DNA of 64,000 nt, taken from contig JAFGHX010000137.1 of NCBI GenBank assembly GCA_016929905.1, forward strand, positions 1 to 64,000, in the 5' to 3' direction. The notes beneath the pieces are model-generated. The model made no database searches. It was not told where the DNA came from and worked only from the letters and a program-made list of their open reading frames with translations. Source of the DNA: Kiritimatiellia bacterium (GTDB lineage Bacteria; Verrucomicrobiota; Kiritimatiellia; JAFGHX01). Below, piece by piece: positions 1 to 9,300 of the stretch. The translations under genes and the position numbers were made by a program. Numbering within the stretch: position 1 is the stretch's first letter; each line of letters begins with the position of its first letter.

Positions 1-312
1 GTATTGGCCCCCCAGCCGCGCCTTGCGCGCCCCGCCGTGGCGCTCCCACTAACGTTAGCGTATTTACGAAAGGCAGTACTTAGTGCCATTCCGCAGTAGC
101 CGAGCGCCCGCCGGATCTGCCGTGTATGGCGCGCGGACAGGCGCGACGGATGCGCACACGCTGGCGTGGCACCGACGCCCGCAGCCCAGCCTATTGGCTT
201 GACTTTTGGGCTCGATCTCTGGTATCCTTCCTCTCTTAAGGAGGGGGGGAGGGGACGTATTTCCTCTCGCGTTAAGTTATACACGATAGTGTATGGGCGG
301 GAACTAACGCAC
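1..312. other. Intergenic leader upstream of the giant exoprotein gene
   Basis: I see no coding region here. The first 160 bases hold only short palindromes, such as the 10-base CTAACGTTAG near 49-58. The part nearest the gene contains a promoter-like pair at 199-228. The in-frame open stretch upstream of position 313 is probably untranslated, because it would put about 49 non-signal-like residues before the export signal. Confidence 0.5.
199..228 (+). promoter_or_regulatory. Possible sigma70 promoter for the giant exoprotein gene
   Basis: TTGACT (199-204) and TATCCT (223-228) are separated by 18 bases, and a TG lies one base before the second hexamer (extended -10). The predicted transcript would carry a leader of about 78 bases before the ATG at 313. 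This is a pattern match only. Confidence 0.4.
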
Positions 313-3300
313 ATGAGGCACAGGATACGTGTATTCTCTGCTCTCGACGAGCAGAACCGTCGAGGGTTGCCTCGTCTCCGCCCCGCGGTGTCCTCCTCTC
401 ACTGCGGGCAACGTCTGCTTTTCCGGTATGGGCTTCTCCTGTTTCTGGCGGTTCTTGCGCAGCCCGTGGCGTCCGCCCGGGCACAAGTGGTCATCAACGA
501 GATCATGTACCATCCGCAGGATGCGCTCTACGACTCCGAGTACGTCGAGCTGTACAACGCGGGCGCGGCGGCCGTCGACCTGGCCAACTACCGCTTTGAC
601 AACGGGATCGACATGGGGTTTCCGAGCGGCACGCTGATCGAGCCGGGCGGGTACCTGGTGGTGTGCGGGAACCCGGCAGAGTTCGCGGCTGTCTATCCCG
701 GCGTCACGAACAACATCGGCAGCTTCGCGGGGAATCTGGACAACGCCGGGGAACGCGTGACGCTTTCGCGGGCGGAGGGTGGCACCTGGATCACGGAAGA
801 CACGGTCCAGTACAACGACAAGGGCGAGTGGCCGGACGAACCGGACGGGCTCGGCCCGTCGCTGGAACTGATGCATCCCGGCTTGCCGAACGATTATCCG
901 GAGCCTTGGCGCGCCTCGTCGGCGGCGGGCACGCCGGGCGCGGCGAACAGCGCCTACGTCGCGGATCCCGCGCCCATCATCACCGAGGTCGCGCACGATC
1001 CGGCCCTGCCGTTCCCGTATTCCGTGCTGACGGTTGCGGCGCGTGTCCTGCACCCTGACAGCGCGGGCCTGACGGTCACGCTGCACTACCGCCGCGATCA
1101 GCTCCCGCCGGGCGACTATGCGCAGACGCCGATGCGCGACGACGGCCTGCACGGCGACGGCGAGGCGGGCGACGGTATCTACGCGGTGGTCCTGCCCGGC
1201 TTGTCGACCGACGCCATCCTGGATTTCCACATCACGGCCACTGACGCCGACGGACCGGCAGGAACGGGGCCCGAAGGCGCTCCGGACCGGTCGTTTCTCT
1301 GCTTCTTTGGCGACGATTCCGGCTACACGGGCGAATACCTGACCTATCACATTCTCATGCGGCAAGCCTCGCGCCAGGTACTGGAGGGGCGCGATGTGCA
1401 TTCCGACGAGCTGCTCGACGCCACTTTGGTGCTTTCCGACGGCCGGATCTTCTATAACTGCGGCGTACGCTACCGCGGCTCGAGCGCGCGCATCCGATAC
1501 GAAGGTCCCATGAGTTACAGGGTGGAATTGCCCGCGGGCCGGAAGATCGAGGGCGTGAAAGACATCAACCTCAATGCGGTGAACCCCGTGCTGCAGTGCA
1601 TGGGCATGCACCTGTTCCGACGCACTGGACGGCCGGCGCCGCGCGCCGACCTTTGCCGGGTCTGGCTGAACGAAGATTTCCTCTCTCAGACCAACGAAGG
1701 CTGGCTGGCCGCCCCGGGCCAGGGGCTTTACGCCCGCGTGCAGAAGGTGGGGGATGACCTGCTCTCAGAGGTTTATCCCGGCAACGGCGACACGGGCAAT
1801 CTTTACCGGGCCGAAGGCGGCGGGCTGGAATGGCTCGGGACGGACCCCTCGGCCTATACGAGCGAGTACGAGAAGGTCACGAACGTGGCGGCCGACGACT
1901 GGCAGGATCTGATCGATCTCTGCTCCGCGCTGAACCAGACGGCGCCCGAGGATATCCCCTCCGGCCTGCTGCCGCACATGAACCTGGAGGCATGGATCGA
2001 CTTTTTCGCCATTCATATGGTCCTGAACAACAACGAGACATGCATCGCCAACACGCAGGGCGGGGACTACTACGTGTACCTGGACCCGACGGACGGCCGG
2101 TTCGATATGCTGCCGTGGGACATGGACTCCGTGCTGGACCTGAGCGGGGACGGCGCCCTGAGCAGCAGCGACGGCCTTCCTTTTTCCGCGACCGGCCACA
2201 AGTCGATCTGGATGACGCAGATACCGGCCATCACGAATTGGCTGCGCCATCCCAAGGTGGCTCCGCTGTTCGTCGGGCGGATTCTGGACATTCTGGACAC
2301 GACGATGTCAGCCGACGAGCTGGCCGCCGACCTGGACGAACTGGGAACCGGCGTGAACGAGGCCTACAAGGCTTCCCTGCTCCAGAGCCTCGCCGCGCGC
2401 CGCGCATTCATCACCAACGAGGTGAATTTCGAGATCACCGCCGAACTCGGCGCGGGCGGCGTGGCCCTGGTCGGCCACGAAAACGACTGGCGCTACTTCA
2501 AGGGAACGACCGAACCCTCGGCCTCCTGGCGCACAATGCCGGACGCCGCGCTCGGCGGCGCGTGGCTGAGCGGGCCGGGCGGCATCGGCTACGGCGACGG
2601 CGACGACGCCACGGTGCTGAGCGACATGCAGAACAGCTACTCCACGGTGTACATCCGGCAGAGTTTCGTGGTGGAGCCGGGCTTCAACACGCAGTCTCCG
2701 GTCGTCCTGCGCCTGGACTACGACGACGGATTCGTGGCGTATCTAAACGGCAGCGAGATCGCGCGTGTGTACGCCGCAGGCTATCCGCCGGCTTACAGCG
2801 CGCTGGCCACCGGCAGTCACGAGGCCGGCGCGCCCGAGTTCTTCACCGTGGGACTGGCGGGCGACGTGCTGGCGCTCGGCACCAACATCCTTGCGGTGCA
2901 GGGCTTGAACCAGGGGGCGGACAGTTCGGACTTCTCGCTGATCGCCGACCTGTTCATGCAGTCTGCGACGACGGGGGCGGTCATCATCGTCGACGGCGCC
3001 AGCGTGTCACTCGCCGGCAAGGCGCCGCAGGCGAACGTCATGAACGTGCTGGTGAACGGCAGCGCCGGCGAATGGGACCCGGTGAACGCGGCGTGGTACA
3101 AGGCGTCCACCCCCCTGGCCAACGGCCTGAACCGGATCCCGATTGAAGCGGTTGACGGGGACGGCCTCACGCTGAAAGCCGCCGCCGTCGACGTCATCTG
3201 CGCGGGTTCCTGGGAGAACCGCGGCGGCACGATCAGCAGCTCGCAGACGTGGGCGCCCGCCTCCGGGCTGGTGAAGGTAGCGCAGGACGTCGTGGTGAAC

Positions 3301-6300
3301 CCCACGGCCGTGCTGACTATCGCGGCGGGCACCGCGGTGCTGGTGCAGCCCGGCGTCTCCTTCAGCGTCTACGGCACGCTCCAGGTCCAGGGCTCCGCGG
3401 CCCAGCCGGCCTTCCTGGCGCCGTCAGACGCCCATTCCGCCTGGTCCGTCCGCGCGATCGGCGGCTCGGGCTCGGTGACGATCCAGCACGCCGAACTGGC
3501 GGGCGGCGAGCTCGTCGCCAGCAACGGCGCCGCCCTGCTGATCGAAGACAGCGTCGTGCGCGACTTCGACGGCTACATGGTTGCCGGCTACGCCAACGCC
3601 GACGTCACCATCCGCCGCAGCCGGTTCGCCCGGTTCAACGAGACCCACTTCCGCGACACCGCCACGTTGATCGAGGACTCGCTGTTCGAGTATTTCGTCG
3701 ATGCGATCGACTGTTCCGACACCACGGCGAAGCCGCATATCATCCGGCGCGTGACCGCCCGGCACGCCGCGGGCTCCTCGGCGGACGGCATCGACTTCGA
3801 GCCCGTCATGGACGCGCTCGTGGAAGACTGCCTCATTTACGACGTGACCGACCGCGCCCTGAGCCTGGGCGGCGGCTGCACCAACGTGACCGTGCGCGGC
3901 TGCGTCATCTACGACGCGCTCAACAACGGGATCGGCGTCAAGGACGGGTCCTGGGCCAACATCTACAACAACACGATCGTGGACTGTGCCGTCGGCCTGA
4001 ATCTGGAACTGGACGACGGGCCGGGCTATGGGCATGCCGTGACCACGAACAACATCTTCTGGGGCAACGCCATGCCCATCCGCGTCCAGGGCGACTCCAC
4101 CCTGCAGGTCGCCTACAGCGACGTCCAACTCGGCAGCGGACAGGTCTATCCCGGCACGGGCAACATCAATGCCGATCCGCTGTTCCGGGACGCGGCGCTC
4201 GACGACTTCAGGCTGAGCGCCGGCTCACCGTGCGCGGGCACCGCAATGGCCGGAGCCGACATGGGCGCCTTCTTCCCCGTCGGCGGCATGCCGCGCACGC
4301 CGGCCGCCGTCGCGCTGCGCAATCTCAACAGTACGGACGTGGCCGTGAGTTGGCGCGACGAAAGCAGCAACGAGACCCGGTTCGAGATCGAGCGCTCGAC
4401 CGATGCGCTGAACTGGGCGCTGGCCGCCACGACGGGTGCGAACGTCACCAACTGCACCGATACGGGACTGGTGCCCAACACGACCTATTTCTACCGGCTC
4501 CGCGCGGCGCATGCCTGGGGCGCTTCCTATTACTCGCCGGTCGAGAACATCACGACGACCTTCTCGGAGAACACGCAGGCGTGCGTCGAATACCTGCGGC
4601 TGACCGAAATCATGTACCATCCGAAGGACGCGGTCGTGCTTGACGACGGCGACGAGTACGAATTCCTCGAGCTCAAGAACACGGGGCCGGTCGCGCTCGA
4701 TCTGTCCGCCCTGTACGTCAGCGACAGCATCGATTTCACATTCCCGCAGGGCACCGTGCTGCAACCCGGCGGCTTCTTCGTGCTGGCCCGCTACGCGACG
4801 CCGTTCGCCCAGCGTTATCCGGGCGTGACGGTGCACGGCACATACGGGGCGTCCGGCACGAAGCTGTCCAACAGCGGCGAACTGATCCGGATCAAGGACG
4901 CGGACGGCAGCACCGTCCTCTCCGTCGAGTTCGCCGATACGTGGTACCCGACCACCGACGGGGATGGCTACTCGCTGGTGATGATCGACCCGGAATGGGA
5001 TCCCGACCTCTCGGCGAGCTGGCGGGCGAGTACGGACGTGCACGGTTCGCCCGGCGCGGACGATCCGATGCCAGTCTACGGCGTGATCCTGATCAACGAG
5101 GTGCTGTCCCACACGGACCCGCCGTTGGAGGACGCGATCGAGCTGTACAACGCCGACCCATCCAACTCCGTGCACGTCGGAAACTGGTTCGTCAGCGACA
5201 ACGCCGGCGAACTGACGAAATACAAGATTCCATCCGGCACCTACATCGCGCCGCTCGGCTACCTGGTCCTGTACGAAGCCGATTTCAACTACGATACGAA
5301 CAGCCCGTCCTGCTTCGAGATCAGCTCGCACGGCGAGGAGATCTGGCTCTCCTCGGCCGGGTTCAGCGGGAACCTGACCGGCTACCGCACCATGGTGAAG
5401 TTCGGCGCGGCGGAGAACGGCGTCTCGTTCGGCCGCTACGTGCGGGCCGACGGGCGCGCCGATTTTGAGGCCATGAGCCGCCGCACGTTCGGGGCTGACA
5501 ATCCGGGCAGCCTCGCGGAATTCCGGACCGGCACGGGCCTCCCGAACGCGTACCCGCGGGTGGGGCCGGTCGTCATCAACGAGATCATGTATCATCCGGC
5601 GGGCGACGGCGACGAGTTCGTGGAACTGCGCAACATAACCGGCAGTCCCGTGCCGCTCCATGACCCGGCGTACCCCAGCAACACCTGGATGCTCGGCGCC
5701 GCCGTCGATTTCTTCTTCCCGACGGGAAAATCGATTCCGGCAAACGGCTACGCGCTGGTGACGGGGATCGACCCGGCCGTGTTCCGCGCGCGGTACGGGA
5801 TCGATGCCGCCGTGGAGGTGTTCGGCCCGTATGCGGGCAAGCTCGACAACGCGGGCGAGAGCGTCAAACTCTACCGGCCCGACACGCCCGAAGAGGACGG
5901 GTACGTACCCTGCATCCGGGTCGACCGCGTCAAGTACAACGATCGCGCGCCGTGGCCGGAGGCGGCCGACGGCGACGGGCCGTCGCTGGAACGAATCGAC
6001 AGCACGCTCCACGGCAACGACCCCTGCAACTGGACGGTCGGTTACCCGGGCGGCACGCCGGGCGAAGCCAACAACGTGGCCGGTAAAGCCATCCTGGCGG
6101 CCGGCGGCGTTTGGCGCTACCGCAAGGGCACGCTGGAGGCCTCCTACCCGCGCTCCGCCTGGCGCCAGCCGGCCTTCGACGACTCCGGCTGGGCGGCCGA
6201 ACCGGCGCCGTTCGGCTATGGCGACCCCCCGTTCGGCACGACCCTGGCCGATATGTACGATTCCTATACGTGCCTGTACATGCGGCGCACCTTCTCGGTC

Positions 6301-9300
6301 GAGAGTGCGGCGGAGGTGAAGAATCTCGCCCTGACCGTCGACTATGACGACGGGTTCATCGCCTGGATCAACGGGGTGGAGGTCAAGCGTGTCAACGTCG
6401 ACCCTGGCGTCGACGCCTACAACGCCGTGGCTTCCGCCGGGCGTGAATCCGGCAGCTACGCGACCTTCCCGCTCGCGCCGCCCTACGACTGTCTGCTTGA
6501 CGGGCTGAATACGATTGCCGTGCAGGCCTACAACATCGAACCGACCAGCAGCGACTTCAAGATCGACGTCGGCGTCACCGTCGCCGCGCCGTTGCCCCTG
6601 CTCGCGTTCGGGCGTGTGGCGTCCTACGCGAGCGAATACACGCCCTCGGTGGGAATCGGCGTATTCCTCAGCGGGCCCGGTCCCGATCCGGTAACCTGCA
6701 CCTACGCCGTAACGGGCGGGACCGCCGCGGGCGGCGGCGCCGACTACGCCGTGACGCCCGGCACGCTCACCTTCGCGCCGGGCCAAACGAACAAGACGAT
6801 CGTCGTCGCCATCACCAATGACGGCGGAGTCGAACCGCCCGAGACCGTGGAGATCACACTGGCCAACGTGTTCAACGCGCGGCTGAGCCCGCAGTCGACG
6901 CACACCTTCACCTTGTTCGACGACGATTCCGGATTCGTCGCCTATAACGACCTCATGTGGGCGGCCGGCCAACCGCAGTCGCGCATCACCTGGTACTCCG
7001 GCTTCCCCGAAGCCTTCACCACGAGCGGCCCGCTCATCGACTACGGGGCCGGCACCAACGTCGAGGTGATCCTGTCCGTTTCGACCGACGACGCGTGGAC
7101 GACCACCTACCAGACCAAGGGCGCCGACGCCGTGGCGCTGACCGACGCCTACAACACCTTCCAGGGCAAGGTCGCTTGTCTCGGCGTCATGAACCAGGCG
7201 ACCCTGACGTTCACGAACCTCGATCCGACCTGCATGTACTCCATTGTCCTGTACGGCAATCGTGAGAATGCGGCCTATACCGACAGGTACACCGCCTTCA
7301 CCCTGTTCGACGTGGAGGATTTCAAGAACCAGAGCAGCTACGGCGCGGTGAAAGGCACGTCCATCGCGCCGGACGACACCACCACGATTATGACCGGCTG
7401 GAATGCCCAACGGGGCTACGTCGCCAAGTTCACCGACGTCGTGCCCGGCCCGGATCGGGACATGAGCGTCCAGGTAGGCGGGCCGGAGCCCTACGTGAAT
7501 GCCGTCATGCTGGGTGCCAGCAGCGGCCCCGGGCTGCCCGCCCCGCTCATGAACCCGGCCGCGCAGATGTTCACCGACAGCGCCGCCGTCACACTGAGTT
7601 GCGCCCGGCCCGAAGCCGCTATCCACTATACGACGGACGCGACGACCCCAACGCAGGACTCGCCTCTGTACTCCGGCCCGCTCGCCTTTACGAACAGCGT
7701 CAAGCTGAAGGCCAAAGCGTTCCTGGCCGGGTTCGTTGAAAGCCCGGTGACGGAAGGGGTCTTCACCAAAGCCATCCGGGTGGTCACGTTCGAGGCGTCC
7801 ACCTCCGGCGGCAGCGAGGCCAACCCGCCCAACCCGCTTGCCGTGCAGCTCACGCTCGGCTCCAGCAGCGTTGTGACCGTCGACTACGCCGTGACCGGCG
7901 GCACGGCCACCGGCGGCGGGGTGGACTATTCGCTGCCGAACGGGCGGCTGACATTCCTGCCGGGCGAGACGCAGAAGAGCATCGCCTTCTCCGTCGTCAA
8001 CGACGAGGTGCAGGAGGGCAACGAGACACTGGTCGTGACGCTCAGCAACGTGGTCAATGCCGATCTGGGGCTCAACGACTCGCACACCTACACGATCCGC
8101 GACAACGACGGGTTCTTCGTGGCCTACAACGACCTGTGCTGGGCGGCCGGGCAGTTGAGCGACAGAATCACGCTGTACGGCGGCGGCCAGAGCGGGCTTC
8201 TCCTCGATTACGAGTCGGGGCAGGAAACGGCGGTCACCCTCACCGTGGCGGGCGGGGCGCCGGGTCAGTCGGATCTCGGCGCCGACCCGCAGGCGGGCAC
8301 GGATGCGTACGGCGTGTTCAACGGCATCGTGAGCGGCGGCGGCGTGATCGGGTACGACCCGGTGAACCTGACCCTCCGCTTCACGGGGCTGGAACCCAAC
8401 CTGCGCTACGAACTGGTCCTGTTCGGCAACCGCGACAACGCCGCGTATACCTACCGCTACACGACCGTCACCGTTTCCGACGTCACGCAGTTCGCCAACG
8501 AGAGCACAACCGCCACCAATGCCGCCGATCCCGCGATCACCCTCTGCAACGGCTGGAACACGGTCAACGGGTACGTCGCGCGGTTCACGCAACTCGCCTG
8601 CGGCTCGGACGGCGATCTACTCGTGACGGTATCGGACAACGACTCGCGCTACTATGCCAACGCCGTGATGCTGCGCACAACCGGAATAGCCGGCGGCCCG
8701 GCGGTGAACTTCAGCACGACCGCCTCCAGCCAGAGCGAAGCGCTGCCCACCGCACCGCTTTCGGTGGTGTTGAGCCAGACGTCAACCGACACGGTCTCGG
8801 TCGACTACGCCGTGACCGGCGGCTCGGCCACGGGCGGCGGCGCCGACTATGCCCTGGCAAACGGGTCGCTCACGTTCAGCCCGGGCCAGACGGCGAAGAC
8901 GGTCCTGATCACGGTGATCGACGACACGCAGACGGAGAACAACGAGACGGTGATCGTCACGCTGAGCAGCCCGGCCAATGGCACCTTGGGCGCGAATGCC
9001 TCGCACACGTTCACTATCATCGACAACGATACCAGCGGCCAGGTTTCCGTCTTCACCGCGTACAACGATCTGGCCTGGACCAACGGGCAAGTGAACACCC
9101 GCATCACCGCTTACGCGGAGGGGCAAGGCGGGCTGCTGGTCGATCACGACACCGGCTCCGACACGACCGTGTCGGTGGCCGTCCAGGGCACGGGCGGCAC
9201 ACACATCGACCAGGGCGCCAACCCGGCGCCGGGCACGGACGCCTACAGTGTATTCAGCGGAAACGTGGATTGCCTGGGCCTCATCGGGTACGGCCCGGAC

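Noticed and set aside
166..312. N-terminal extension of the giant protein
   Set aside because: It would place 49 non-signal-like residues ahead of the export signal and overlap the promoter candidate.
4225..8592. Long minus-strand open frame (about 1455 codons) inside the giant exoprotein gene
   Set aside because: It is a mirror frame created by high-GC codon use. Its translation is low-complexity Arg/Val/Gly-rich with no domain, and the opposite strand has clear domains.
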